Shown piece by piece: positions 48,656 to 57,855 of a stretch of 64,000 bases of DNA (position 1 is the first letter of the stretch; every line of letters starts with the position of its first letter). Location of the stretch: positions 3,658,001-3,722,000 of the forward strand of contig NZ_CP135275.1 in NCBI RefSeq assembly GCF_032302195.1, written 5' to 3'. The notes below the pieces were generated by a model. The model saw only the letters and a list, made by a program, of their open reading frames with translations. It did not search any database and was not told where the DNA came from. The DNA is from Paenibacillus sp. MMS20-IR301 (lineage in GTDB: Bacteria; Bacillota; Bacilli; Paenibacillales; Paenibacillaceae). A program made the position numbers and the translations under genes.

Positions 48656-48838
48656 CGCAGGCTGCGTCCCCGGCGGCAGGTGCTGGAGAGAAGCTATCGC
48701 AGCCTCACGGTATACATTTGCTTAATTACAGTTGAATATGCATAAGAATTACTATAGTTGCTGTATCCATTGATTACATCCGCAGACGGCAGCTATAGCG
48801 ATATAGCCTGCATTTCCTGCCAGAAAGAGGTTACTCAC

Positions 48839-50365
48839 ATGACGTTGTCTTCTTATTCCACTTATGATGCCTTGGGGCTGGCCGCCCTCGTCCGGGCACG
48901 GGAAGTCTCTCCGCGTGAGCTTGTGGAAACAGCTTTCGCCCGGCTCGATGAAATGAATCCGCTGCTGAATGCAGTGGTGCATACCCGCCGGGAGGCGGCG
49001 CTGAAGGAAGCCGATGAGATATTGGGCGGTAATGGCGGCAGCGGCATTGATTCCGGTGACTCTGCACGGCCCTTCGCCGGTGTCCCCTTCCTGCTGAAGG
49101 ATATCTCACAGGCGCTCGGCGGCGAGCCGCTGACCTCCGGCGCACTGCTGATGAAGAGCAACATCGCTAAGCGGGACTCCAATTATGTCGCCCGCATCCG
49201 CCGCGGCGGCTTCATTCCGCTCGGGCATACGAATACGCCGGAATTCGGCCTCAAAAATATTACCGAGCCGCTGCTCCACGGCCCGGCCCGCAACCCCTGG
49301 AACCCGGCCCATTCCCCGGGCGGGTCCAGCGGCGGCGCGGCGGCGGCAGTAGCCGCCGGGATCGTTCCGGCCGCCGGAGCCAGTGACGGCGGCGGCTCCA
49401 TCCGCATACCGGCCTCGTTCACCGGCCTGTTCGGACTGAAGCCGACGCGCGGGCGCACGCCGGTCGGCCCCGGGGCCGGCCGGCAGTGGCAGGGCGCGTC
49501 GATTGATTTTGCCCTGACGCGTACCGTGCGCGACAGTGCGGCGATGCTTGACCTGCTGCAGGTCGTGCAGCCGGAAGCTGCTTTTCAGACCCCGCTCTAT
49601 CCGGGGGTCTATCTGGATGATCTGCTGCTGCCAAGGCAGCGGAAGCTGCGGATTGCCTACACTACGGCTTCGCCGGTCGGGACACCGGTATCCGAAGAAG
49701 CTGTACAAGCTGTGCTTAAGACGGTAAAGTGGCTGGAATCTGAAGGCTACGCAGTCGAGGAGAAGCTGAGCCCGGTGAACGGAGTGCGGCTGATGGAGAA
49801 CTATTACACGATGAATGCCGGCGAGGTATCGGCGATGTTCCTGTCGCTGGAGAGCGGAATGGGCCGCAAGATTGCGGCCAGTGAAGTGGATATTGTCACC
49901 TGGGTGCTGGCTGAAGCGGGCAAGCAGGTGTCCGCAGCTGAATTCGTGCACAGCCTGCACGAATGGGATGTCGCCGCCGCCCAGATGGCGGCGCTGATGG
50001 AGCGGTTCGATCTGTATATCACACCGGCGAATGCGGATTCCGCGCCGAAGGTCGGGGAGCTGACTCAGACACCGGATGAGATTAAGCAGCTGCTGGAGGT
50101 CAGCAGCCTGTCCAAGGAAGGGCAGCGGCGGATGATCTACGAGATGTTCGAGCCGAGCCTGACCTACACACCGTTCACCCAGCTGGCCAATCTGACCGGT
50201 CAACCCGCCATGAGCGTTCCGGTCCATCTGACAGCGGAAGGCTTGCCAATCGGCGTTCAGGTCATGGCCTCCAAAGGCCGCGAGGATCTGCTGCTCCAGC
50301 TCGCTGCCTGCCTGGAACAATCACCGCTGTGGGTAGGCATGCAGGGTAATCCGCTGTTTGCTTAA
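48839..50365 (+). CDS. Amidase-signature family hydrolase
   Basis: Amidase of 508 residues with the Ser-cisSer-Lys triad: Lys87 in GVPFLLKDIS, the Ser pair 163-164 in SPGGSSGGAA, and the nucleophile Ser187 in SDGGGSIRIPA. The C-terminal NLTGQPAMSVPV and GLPIGVQVMASKGRED are also family hallmarks. It splits a carboxamide; the substrate (short amides, cyclic imides, or amino-acid amides) cannot be read. No partner subunits of a GatCAB complex are adjacent, so a stand-alone enzyme is more likely. I start at the ATG at 48839 because AAAGAGG lies 8 bases upstream; an upstream frame from 48758 looks non-coding. Followed by a repeat element in a convergent gap. Confidence 0.92.
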   Translation: MTLSSYSTYDALGLAALVRAREVSPRELVETAFARLDEMNPLLNAVVHTRREAALKEADEILGGNGGSGIDSGDSARPFAGVPFLLKDISQALGGEPLTSGALLMKSNIAKRDSNYVARIRRGGFIPLGHTNTPEFGLKNITEPLLHGPARNPWNPAHSPGGSSGGAAAAVAAGIVPAAGASDGGGSIRIPASFTGLFGLKPTRGRTPVGPGAGRQWQGASIDFALTRTVRDSAAMLDLLQVVQPEAAFQTPLYPGVYLDDLLLPRQRKLRIAYTTASPVGTPVSEEAVQAVLKTVKWLESEGYAVEEKLSPVNGVRLMENYYTMNAGEVSAMFLSLESGMGRKIAASEVDIVTWVLAEAGKQVSAAEFVHSLHEWDVAAAQMAALMERFDLYITPANADSAPKVGELTQTPDEIKQLLEVSSLSKEGQRRMIYEMFEPSLTYTPFTQLANLTGQPAMSVPVHLTAEGLPIGVQVMASKGREDLLLQLAACLEQSPLWVGMQGNPLFA

Positions 50366-50474
50366 CAGACTTCACATTGGCTGAAATGTGTATTAATTCA
50401 GTACTGTACGATCCGCTGTCTGCCGGGTGCGAGGCTCGTTTTGTAAAATGCGCACGGCAGCCGGCTGCTGACTA

Positions 50475-50661
50475 ATAAGTGGAAAAATGACACTTAATCG
50501 CTGCAAATGTCAGAGAATGAAGATATTAGTTGGATAAATTACACTTAATTCCATACATATCGGATAAAACAGGCAACTTGGGCGAAATTAAGTGTCATAA
50601 ATCCATTTATTTCCGGATCAGCTGCTGGAGCAGATAAATTAGGTGTCATTAATCCACTTAA
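50475..50661. repeat. Four-site inverted repeat element (family D)
   Basis: Four 24-base sites begin at 50475, 50526, 50587 and 50638 (start-to-start 51, 61, 51). The first two read forward and the last two reverse. Each has AAGTG-like and CACTT-like arms around a 9-base centre (e.g. TAAGTG and CACTTA with ATGA in the core). The element occupies a 655-base convergent gap (50366-51021) between the amidase gene and a secreted-protein gene. The rest of the gap holds only a short dyad (ATGAACG/CGTTCAT near 50816-50850) and no supportable gene. Confidence 0.85.
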
Positions 50662-51021
50662 CCCAGGCTCCGCAGCAGGTACGGATCAGCTGTGTGTGCG
50701 ATCTAGCTGCAGATGCACCTTTTTTCAGCGTATACACTGATTAGCTTAACCGCTGCTTTAGTACACATGATTACTATGAATTATATATGCTGAACTTAAG
50801 AATGATGGCCAGCCGATGAACGCCCCCTTACAGGGCAAGGAATTCGTTCATGCAGCAGGTTATTATCAATAATGGAGCTGTCCCGGCAGAATTACTGTAC
50901 CCGCTACACTACCAGCATCAGACAATAATCTACTGTAAGCGCCAATGCACACAGCAAGCCTCATCAACAGTCTCTCTGCCGGTACACCTGCTCCTATAAA
51001 GTAAATACCGCCGCCGCACCA

Positions 51022-52008
51022 TCATCTGGCGTCGATTTTCCCCAGCACATATCTGCTTTTCCCGTTCTCCGTAATCTTGTTAACCGTAGCTATAACCCAT
51101 CCATACCCTGCTTCATCACTGCTATCCGGATTATACATGCTCCCTTGCACTTTATACTGATTGGCTGCGGTCTGATAGACACTATGCACTTTGACATATA
51201 CCGGGGCTTCGCCGTCTGCTCCAGTGAATACATAACCTTTACCGTTATACTGATATTCACCAACCGTTGCATGCTTCGTGAACGGAAGATTGAAATATTT
51301 CCGGATCGAGGCTGACACCGTTTCCCGGGAAATAAACAGCTTGCCTCCCTTGGTGTCAGAGACAGCAGACTTATAATTATTAATATAATTATGCCAAATG
51401 CCGAACCGGATCAGGTCTGCGGGCTTCAGCGCAGCGCTGTCGAGTTTGTACAATCCGAGCTCAGTAAAATTACTGAGGAACAAACCGAGCTTTGCCCGCT
51501 CTGCTTCGCTTAGATTTACTTTTTTGTATAATGTGTAGCTTCCCGGCAGGAATGAATATTCACCGATTTCTTCACCTGTCCAGCTTAGGCTAATCCTTCC
51601 CTTGTTCAGCACAATCTTCAGAACACCATTGTTATACTCATCCTTGTACTTCAGCGTGGCTACACCCGATGCATTAAACGTAACTGTGCCCTCAACCAGA
51701 CTGCTGCGAAGTCTGCCGATTGTGGCATCAAAGTTCTCTTTCGTGGACATCAGAGCATGGAAATAGGTGCTAGAAGCTTCAACATAGGCTGTCTGCCCTT
51801 TAACCTGACTGATGCTTAAGTCAATATTGCGGGTTGCATAATCACTGGTATACCCGGAGTCCTCCCAGACTCCAGCGTAAGTAGCACTCAGCGGACTCGC
51901 GGCCTGCGCGGGTGTTAATAAGAATAAGCATACAACAACTGCAAGTAACGCTGCGCACAATCCTGCTGACCGCGGACCCTGCAATGTATTTTTCATAAAC
52001 TGGTTCAT
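51022..52008 (-). CDS. Secreted hypothetical protein
   Basis: Protein of 328 residues with a signal peptide (about 1-36, ALLAVVVCLFLLTPAQA then ASP). The mature part is beta-rich with two visible regions: a Tyr/Thr-rich first half (YAGVWEDSGYTSDYATRN, ATLKYKDEYNNGVLKIVLN) that resembles small lipocalin-like or META-like barrels, and a second half that begins after SEAERAKLGLFLSNFTELGL. The second region has a helical stretch and ends in short strands. No catalytic motif or anchor is seen. It is followed upstream by a membrane-protein gene. I do not recognise a family; GGAGAG lies 10 bases before the ATG. Confidence 0.75.
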   Translation of the reverse strand: MNQFMKNTLQGPRSAGLCAALLAVVVCLFLLTPAQAASPLSATYAGVWEDSGYTSDYATRNIDLSISQVKGQTAYVEASSTYFHALMSTKENFDATIGRLRSSLVEGTVTFNASGVATLKYKDEYNNGVLKIVLNKGRISLSWTGEEIGEYSFLPGSYTLYKKVNLSEAERAKLGLFLSNFTELGLYKLDSAALKPADLIRFGIWHNYINNYKSAVSDTKGGKLFISRETVSASIRKYFNLPFTKHATVGEYQYNGKGYVFTGADGEAPVYVKVHSVYQTAANQYKVQGSMYNPDSSDEAGYGWVIATVNKITENGKSRYVLGKIDAR

Positions 52009-52045
52009 ATCCCGCTTCCTCTCCTCAATATTTAGCTACAGGTCA

Positions 52046-52408
52046 TCAAAAAAATGGCGGCGCAGGCGGATCCTTAAACGGATTCTCAATGATTACATTT
52101 AGAATGATCTGCACTAATATTCCGCTGGCCAGATAGACAAGAAAATGTCTGATAACACGCTTCCCGTCCTGTCCGCCATTCTTCGCCAGCCAGTACTTCT
52201 CCGCGAAAAAGAAACCCATTAACAAATTAATGATCATGATTACCAGGCAGATAAAGAATTGCGGCAGACCAGTCAAGAATCCGTTTGAATAAAAGTCAGC
52301 AAAAATAATATAAAACAATTGCGAAACTCCGGCAGGCAAAGCCGCAGCTCCGAGAATCACCGGAAGACTAATCAGGTATTTCTCCAGTCCTATCCCGCTG
52401 GTCCCCAT
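52046..52408 (-). CDS. Small membrane protein
   Basis: Protein of 120 residues with three or four hydrophobic helices (about 15-40, 45-70, 90-110) and a Pro-rich end (DPPAPPFF). I place the start at ATG 52408, which shares one base with the GNAT stop codon (TGATG), so translation is coupled. Longer starts would lie inside the GNAT gene. No family recognised. It is 37 bases before the secreted-protein gene on the same strand. Confidence 0.7.
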   Translation of the reverse strand: MGTSGIGLEKYLISLPVILGAAALPAGVSQLFYIIFADFYSNGFLTGLPQFFICLVIMIINLLMGFFFAEKYWLAKNGGQDGKRVIRHFLVYLASGILVQIILNVIIENPFKDPPAPPFF

Positions 52409-52872
52409 CACTTCACCACCAGCCGCAGGCATCTCATATTGGAATAACCATAGCCCGCAGCCTCATAAAAGTGCAGCGCCCGCGCATTATCCGCATCCGC
52501 CAGCAGAGTGATCCGCAGAAATCCCTGCTCCTTGGCGTAAGCTACAATACTGTCCATGAAAAAGCGCCCGCTGCCCTGTCCCCGTTCCTCTGCAGCGATA
52601 ATGAAATCCTCCAGCATGATTACCGGCCCGCCTTCGAAGGTGCTGAACGTAAATATCAGGTTCACCATACCAACTACCTTCACGCCGCGTTTAAGCAGCA
52701 GAAGCTGCCCGCGCTCCGGATGCTTCAGAATCAGCCGCAGTCCCGCCTCTTGCTTAGCCGTAGTATCCGCATTATCTGTCCCGGCAAAATCCCGCTCCAG
52801 CCCGAACAGCTCCTGCAGCAGCAGGCACATCGCTTCCAGCTCTTCTTCCCCCGCCTTGGTTATGGTCAGCAT
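52408..52872 (-). CDS. GNAT-family N-acetyltransferase
   Basis: Acetyltransferase of 154 residues. The acetyl-CoA pyrophosphate-binding motif is EERGQGSGRFFMDSI (R/Q-x-x-G-x-G), preceded by the strand VIMLEDFIIA and followed by ADADNARALHFYEAAGYG, the classic motif B. The substrate may be a small amine or a protein N-terminus and cannot be named. CGGAG lies 8 bases before the ATG. It is the first gene of a short leftward unit with the membrane protein and the secreted protein. The 229 bases upstream (52873-53101) contain no gene. Confidence 0.88.
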   Translation of the reverse strand: MLTITKAGEEELEAMCLLLQELFGLERDFAGTDNADTTAKQEAGLRLILKHPERGQLLLLKRGVKVVGMVNLIFTFSTFEGGPVIMLEDFIIAAEERGQGSGRFFMDSIVAYAKEQGFLRITLLADADNARALHFYEAAGYGYSNMRCLRLVVK

Positions 52873-53101
52873 AGTCTCATCTCCGTTCTTATGTGGATGG
52901 GCTAAAGACCTTTGTTGATGCAGCCCGCGCCTTGCTGATTGCCCTCTTGCCTCATCATAAATGATTCTTGACGGTTTCTACTGTGACTTTTCCCTGTGCA
53001 CTGGCAGGCACTGGCAGCTTGCTTCTCTATACCATAAGCCCCCGTCCAGAGCGGGCGGAGGCCGTTAATACTCTATAAATGCTAATGAATTCCGCAGCGC
53101 G

Positions 53102-53833
53102 TTACTTCATCCCGCCCGAACCCTGCGCAGCCTCAATAGCGGCAGCCAGCTCCTCATACGAGGCGCTTGGCAGCAGCTTACCGTTCACCATAAACTTCGG
53201 AGTTCCGTTCACCCCGTAATTTCCCGCCGTCTTGAAATCCTCTTTGACTGGAAGCATATACGTATGCTCCTGCAAATCCTGCGCGAAGCGTTCGTAATCA
53301 ATGCCGCTGATGTTGTCCTTCACGAATTCAAGCATAAACTGCGGGGTAGCCCAAATCTTCGTCTCATCCCCCTGATGGTCATACAGCTTACTCATGAATT
53401 CCCAGAATTTATCGTTATCCTGGGCGAATACCGCTTCACCTGCACTGGCCGCCATAATCGAATCCCGGTCAATGAAGGCGAAGTTGATGAAGAACAGCTC
53501 CGCTTTACCCGTATCAATGAAGTCCTGTTTGAATTGCTCGAAGTAGGTTTCCTTCCATTTCTTGCAGGCCGGACACTTGAAATCTGCGAATTCAATCACC
53601 TTGGCTTTGGCTGTGCTGCTGCCCAGATGGGGCTGCTTCTCATACTTCAAGCCGTTAGCATCGAAGTCCCCGCGGATTTCCGTATAATTGGGCAGTCCGT
53701 CCAGTCCCCCTGCCGCCTGGGTCCGGGTCAGAAATGCGACGGATACGGCAAGTATTAGCATAATGAATATAATGACCGGGACTGCAAAACTGTAGCTTTT
53801 CTTAGCCTGATTAACCTTCATTTTAACCATCAC
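53102..53833 (-). CDS. Membrane-anchored DsbA/BdbD-like thiol oxidoreductase
   Basis: Protein of about 243 residues with one N-terminal transmembrane helix (about 14-37), a short linker, and a DsbA-type thioredoxin domain facing outward. The active-site motif is CPAC in FADFKCPACKKW; the cis-Pro is in VNGTPKFMVNG. It probably forms or shuffles disulfides in secreted proteins, as BdbD does in Bacillus. GTG at 53831-53833 is taken as start, with GGGGG 7 bases upstream; ATG one codon further is equally possible. No BdbC/DsbB-like partner is next to it. A cre-like site lies 36 bases upstream. Confidence 0.88.
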   Translation of the reverse strand: MMVKMKVNQAKKSYSFAVPVIIFIMLILAVSVAFLTRTQAAGGLDGLPNYTEIRGDFDANGLKYEKQPHLGSSTAKAKVIEFADFKCPACKKWKETYFEQFKQDFIDTGKAELFFINFAFIDRDSIMAASAGEAVFAQDNDKFWEFMSKLYDHQGDETKIWATPQFMLEFVKDNISGIDYERFAQDLQEHTYMLPVKEDFKTAGNYGVNGTPKFMVNGKLLPSASYEELAAAIEAAQGSGGMK

Positions 53834-53868
53834 TCTATTTCCCCCTAGATAAGATAGATACCGCTTGT

Positions 53869-53882
53869 TGATAGCGCTTTCC
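53869..53882. promoter_or_regulatory. cre-like CcpA site before the DsbA-like gene
   Basis: Leftward, GGAAAGCGCTATCA matches the cre pattern at all but the first base. It could control the DsbA-like gene, or be the last site of the sugar-transport region to its right. Confidence 0.5.
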
Positions 53883-53989
53883 ACTTTCCAGTCTGAATAT
53901 AAGCTGCTCTGTGCCTCACCGTAAAGGTACACTTACGGCCGCTGCGTACCTTTCCCCTGTTCTGGCCGGCTGCAGGTGCACAGCAAAGA

Positions 53990-54020
53990 GGCTTCCTCTC
54001 ATGAATGAGAGAGGAAGCCC
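53990..54020 (-). terminator. Terminator of the LplABC-type operon
   Basis: Leftward, GGGCTTCCTCTCTC pairs with GAGAGGAAGCC(TC) around ATTCAT and is followed by TCTTTGCTG. It lies 12 bases after the binding-protein gene. Confidence 0.8.
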
Positions 54021-54032
54021 CGAAAGTTACGA

Positions 54033-55670
54033 TTAATTAGAAGCCCAAAGCTCCATACGTTCCTTGTACTTCTGGTTGATGATTGTCTCCACTTCCTCAT
54101 CCCCGGCCTTCTTCATGTCGGCCAGCATCTTGTCGAAGGTGGTGTTCGCGGCTTCTTCAGAGCCCGCAATAATGACTCTGGTGATGCTCTGGTCCATGAT
54201 ATCCTTAACCTTCTGGGCAGTCAGCGCTTCCGGTGTCCCGCCGTCCGGATTGAGGTTATCGAACTCCGCTGTATCCCAGACGGAATCCCCGAGGCTCTTG
54301 ATCGCCAGCTCATCGCCTTCGCTGCGCTGGTATTTCACCGCCATATCATATGGCTGGCCGTTAGGGTCCAGGCCGTTCTTGATGAACCAGAGCCATTTGC
54401 GGACGCCGCTCTTTTTCACTGTATCATCCCAGTTATCCTTGAAGCTCTGCAGGAACGCCGGATCCGGCTGTCTCTTGCCTTCTGCCATAGTATATTGCTG
54501 GCCTTCCAGACCCCACAGCAGCAGGTGCTGTCCTTCGTCGCTGGCGAGGAAATTGAACAGCTTCATCGTTTCTTCCGGATGCTTGTTGTTCTTGGTAATC
54601 CCGATCGCATCCCAGCCAAGGGAGCTGCGCGGTCCGAATGTGGTCTGTGCCGGATCAACTCCAGGGGCAACTACCTTGTAGGCGAACAGCTGGTTTTTCA
54701 CGCCGCCGTCTTTCTTAAGTGCCGCATTGCCGTTGCCCGGGTCCCAATATGCAGCCGGTGTAGCGAATACAGCTCCTGTAGCCAGCTTCTGAATCCAGGT
54801 CTGGGTTTTGCTGATGGCGAATTCCTTCTCGATCAGACCTTCGCGGTACAGGCGGTTCACATACAGAATCATTTCGCGGTACTTCGGATCCTTCACATCA
54901 TATTGCAGGGTTCCGTTATTGTCGTAGTAGGTTTTGAGGCCCCACATTCCTTTGAACGTTCCCAGAATAGCGCCCATGTTCTCACCGTTCATAGCCATAG
55001 GAACTGATTCCTTGCCGTCAATGGTCGGGTATTTCGCTTTGAAGCTCTTAAGCAGCTCTTCGAACTCATCCGTAGTGAACGGAGCAGAACCGTCCGCCTT
55101 ATCCGGAGCCAGCTCCTCCAGCAGGTTCTGCCTGATATTCATTCCGAACACCGGGTCGCTGTCCAGTCCGTACCAGTTCGCGAAGTAGTAGTTTTTGCCG
55201 TCTTTATAACGGGTTTTCTGCAAAGTGTCGCCGTACATGGCTTTCAGGTCCGGGCCGTACTGTTCAATTAGATCATCGAGCGGAATGAATGCGCCGCTGG
55301 TAATATATTTATCGAGGGAGGCATCGCCGCGGCTCATCAGCACCACATCCGGGTAATCGCCGCTGGCCAGCATCAGGCTGAGCTTCTCGGTCGGATTCCC
55401 GGTCGGCTGCTGAATCGACACCTGGATACCGGTACGTTTCGTAACTTCCTGGGCCACCGCATCCGTGAACGGTTCCCCCTTCGTATTTCCGTCAAACCAG
55501 GTTAAGGTGATCGGTTCCTGCTTCGTCTCTTCTCCGGCTGCTGCATTTGTATTTGTATTTGGTTCAGCATTTTCTTTCCCGCCGTTAGAAGCGCAGCCAA
55601 CCAGCAGTCCGGCAGTGAGTGCGGCAGAGATCCCCATGTTCATCCATTTGTTTGTGTTTATCATTGACAC
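54033..55670 (-). CDS. Oligosaccharide ABC transporter binding lipoprotein (LplA-type)
   Basis: Large family 1 binding protein of about 545 residues, as common in Paenibacillus. It has a lipobox LLVGCASN (near residue 25), a Asn/Thr-rich tether, then ITLTWFDGNTKGEPF. The body includes SLMLASGDYPDVVLMSRGDA and GNPTEKL. Its C-terminal lobe has KVKDIMDQSITRVIIAGSEE. It would bind a complex oligosaccharide and hand it to the two permeases upstream in the same operon. GTG at 55668-55670 is preferred (AGGAGG 7 bases upstream); ATG two codons in is an alternative. No ATPase gene is present, so a shared MsmX-type ATPase is likely (inference from this transporter class). Confidence 0.9.
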   Translation of the reverse strand: MSMINTNKWMNMGISAALTAGLLVGCASNGGKENAEPNTNTNAAAGEETKQEPITLTWFDGNTKGEPFTDAVAQEVTKRTGIQVSIQQPTGNPTEKLSLMLASGDYPDVVLMSRGDASLDKYITSGAFIPLDDLIEQYGPDLKAMYGDTLQKTRYKDGKNYYFANWYGLDSDPVFGMNIRQNLLEELAPDKADGSAPFTTDEFEELLKSFKAKYPTIDGKESVPMAMNGENMGAILGTFKGMWGLKTYYDNNGTLQYDVKDPKYREMILYVNRLYREGLIEKEFAISKTQTWIQKLATGAVFATPAAYWDPGNGNAALKKDGGVKNQLFAYKVVAPGVDPAQTTFGPRSSLGWDAIGITKNNKHPEETMKLFNFLASDEGQHLLLWGLEGQQYTMAEGKRQPDPAFLQSFKDNWDDTVKKSGVRKWLWFIKNGLDPNGQPYDMAVKYQRSEGDELAIKSLGDSVWDTAEFDNLNPDGGTPEALTAQKVKDIMDQSITRVIIAGSEEAANTTFDKMLADMKKAGDEEVETIINQKYKERMELWASN

Positions 55671-55762
55671 CCTGATTCCTCCTATGAAATAAGACTTCAT
55701 CCGTCCGTCAAGCAGCCCGTCCCAAGCCTCCGCTCACCTCCCTTCAGAACCTTTTAATCATA

Positions 55763-56653
55763 TTAACTTTTCACAGCCCCCAGTGTCATACCTTTGACAA
55801 AATACTTCTGCAGGAAGGGATATACGAGAATGATCGGCAGGGTCGCCACCATGGTCGCCGCCATCCGGATCGTATCGCTGGAGACGGCATTGCGCTTGGC
55901 CGAGTTGGCCAGCATCTGCGTCTGGGACACCATGCCGCCGGTCTGGAACTGGCTTAAGATTTTGACAAGTACGGCCTGAAGGGTCTTCAGATCCGAGCTG
56001 TAGGTAAACGCATAGGAATCAAACCACGAATTCCAGTGTCCAATGGCCTGAAACAACCCTACGGTTGCCAGTACAGGCGTAGTCAGCGGCAGCACGATCC
56101 GGAAAAAAATCGTCAGGTCATTCGCCCCGTCCACCCGCGCCGACTCTTCAATCTCACCGGGCAGCTGCTCCATAAACGTGCGGACAATGATCATATAGAA
56201 CACATTCATCAGGCCCGGCAGAATAAATACGGAGAAGGTATCTATCATGTTCAGCGCCTTGAGCACCATGTAATAGGGGATCAGGCCGCCGCCGAAATAC
56301 ATGGTGAAGACAAAATAGAGATTCCAGCCCTTACGGCCCACCAGATTCCGCCGGCTCAGCGGATATGCCAGCATGGTGATGACGAGCACCGACAGCGGTG
56401 CGCCAATGACTGTCCGTTTGACCGTGACCCAAATTCCGCTCATAATCTCGCTGTCCTTCAGGATCTGATTATAGCTGTCCAGCGTGAGCACTCTGGGCCA
56501 GAAGTAGACACCGCCCCGCACCGTATCCTCCGCACTGTTCAAGGACAGCACGAGAATATTCCAAAAGGGCAGAAAGGTTACCAGCAGTACAAGAATAAGG
56601 ATGAGATACACGAAGAATCTGAAAATATGATCACCAAACCGGTCTAAAATCAT
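55763..56653 (-). CDS. Carbohydrate ABC permease, LplC/MalG type
   Basis: Permease of 296 residues with six hydrophobic helices. The EAA coupling loop is EESARVDGANDLTIFFRIVL (about residues 180-200). The N-terminal SLNSAEDTVRGGVYFWPRVL matches the extracellular loop of the LplC class. It ends the permease pair before the binding-protein gene, with 92 bases between. AGAGGAG lies 11 bases before the ATG. Confidence 0.92.
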   Translation of the reverse strand: MILDRFGDHIFRFFVYLILILVLLVTFLPFWNILVLSLNSAEDTVRGGVYFWPRVLTLDSYNQILKDSEIMSGIWVTVKRTVIGAPLSVLVITMLAYPLSRRNLVGRKGWNLYFVFTMYFGGGLIPYYMVLKALNMIDTFSVFILPGLMNVFYMIIVRTFMEQLPGEIEESARVDGANDLTIFFRIVLPLTTPVLATVGLFQAIGHWNSWFDSYAFTYSSDLKTLQAVLVKILSQFQTGGMVSQTQMLANSAKRNAVSSDTIRMAATMVATLPIILVYPFLQKYFVKGMTLGAVKS

Positions 56654-56680
56654 AACAAGCGCTCCTCTCTATTATTTAAG

Positions 56681-57637
56681 CTAGAACAACGCCTGGTCGT
56701 TCACTTTCCGGGAGATCCGGTTCACAATTACCACTAGAATGAAAGCTACAACTGATTTGAACATGCCCACGGCAGCCCCGTAAGAGAACATGCTGTTCTG
56801 CAGCCCGTATTTGTAGGCATAAATATCGATAACCTCTGAATATTCGAGTACGGTGTTATTTTGCAGCAGGTATTGCTGTTCAAAGCCCGCATTCAGAATG
56901 CCTCCGACCGCCAGGATGCCCAGAATTACAATCGTCGGCCGCAGCGCAGGCAGCGTAATATGCCACATCTGCCGGAACCGGCTGGCCCCGTCGACTCTGG
57001 CCGCTTCATACAATTCCGGATTGACCGCAGAGATTGCCGCAAGGTACATAATCGCGCTGAAGCCCATTTCCTTCCACATGTTGGAGAGGGCGATAATCCA
57101 CCAGAATAACGGCCCATTTTGCAAAAAAGCAACCGGCTCCTTAACGATCCCCAGCAGCACCAGAATATTGTTGAACATCCCGTCCGAAGCAAGCATGGTA
57201 ATAACAATGTTGGCCGCGATAACCCAGGAGATGAAATGCGGCAGGTAGGAGACCGTCTGCACAAATCGTTTGAAGAAGCCCTGCCTGGCCTCGTTCAGCA
57301 TCAGCGCCAGAATGATCGGAGCCGGGAAGCCGAACAGCAGGGTCAGCAGGCTCGTCGCCAGCGTATTGCGCATAATCCGGTAGAAATCACCGGTGGTGAA
57401 GAAGTATTCAAACCATTTGAAGCCCACGAATTCGGCCCCGAAAAACTGGTGCAGAAATGTACCCCCGCCCGGCTGGTAATTCGTAAATGCCATGTACATT
57501 CCGAACATCGGACCGTACGAGAACAGCAATGTCGCAATAAAGGCCGGCAGCATAAGCAGGAATAACCACTTTTGCTCCCTGAGTCTGATCCATAGGCTGC
57601 TGCCCCTGACCGGTTTGATAGCGCTTGCTTTATACAT
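56681..57637 (-). CDS. Carbohydrate ABC permease, LplB type
   Basis: Permease of about 318 residues with six helices. It has the EAA loop YEAARVDGASRFRQMWHITL (about residues 215-235) and the class-specific GPMFGMYMAFTNYQPG near the start. It lies first in the leftward operon, 27 bases before the LplC-type gene. ATG 57637 is chosen with GGGAGG 7 bases upstream; an upstream frame to 57661 lacks it. A cre-like sequence sits within codons 4-8, so the gene start itself may bind CcpA. Its divergent neighbour is a YesM-type kinase likely to sense the same sugar. Confidence 0.92.
   Translation of the reverse strand: MYKASAIKPVRGSSLWIRLREQKWLFLLMLPAFIATLLFSYGPMFGMYMAFTNYQPGGGTFLHQFFGAEFVGFKWFEYFFTTGDFYRIMRNTLATSLLTLLFGFPAPIILALMLNEARQGFFKRFVQTVSYLPHFISWVIAANIVITMLASDGMFNNILVLLGIVKEPVAFLQNGPLFWWIIALSNMWKEMGFSAIMYLAAISAVNPELYEAARVDGASRFRQMWHITLPALRPTIVILGILAVGGILNAGFEQQYLLQNNTVLEYSEVIDIYAYKYGLQNSMFSYGAAVGMFKSVVAFILVVIVNRISRKVNDQALF
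57616..57629. promoter_or_regulatory. cre-like site inside the start of the LplB-type gene
   Basis: AGCAAGCGCTATCA, read leftward, matches the cre pattern except for the first base. It lies within the first ten codons, a position where CcpA can act as roadblock. Confidence 0.5.
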
Positions 57638-57750
57638 CAAATTCCCTCCCTTTTCCTCCACAGCAGCTTATACGGCTGCCTCTCTGCTCATCTTCTATGT
57701 ACTTATCTTAAATCCGCCGCCGGGTGCTTTCTATACTCCAATCCTCCGAA

Positions 57751-57764
57751 TGATAGCGCTTTTT
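57751..57764. promoter_or_regulatory. Second, weaker cre-like site in the divergent gap
   Basis: TGATAGCGCTTTTT keeps the central AGCGCT of cre but loses the terminal CA. It lies in the 218-base gap between the permease operon and the kinase gene and shares ATAGCGCT with the site at 57616. Confidence 0.35.
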
Positions 57765-57855
57765 AAAGATGTTTCGGCGTATCCGGTTATTGGATTCCGG
57801 TATCCGGTCTGCTATGATGAACTAGTCATTAACCGCTGAAAAAGGGGCTCTGCTT

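Noticed and set aside
49106..50320. 404-codon open frame opposite the amidase gene
   Set aside because: Antisense shadow; no domain, and the amidase frame has its full catalytic triad.
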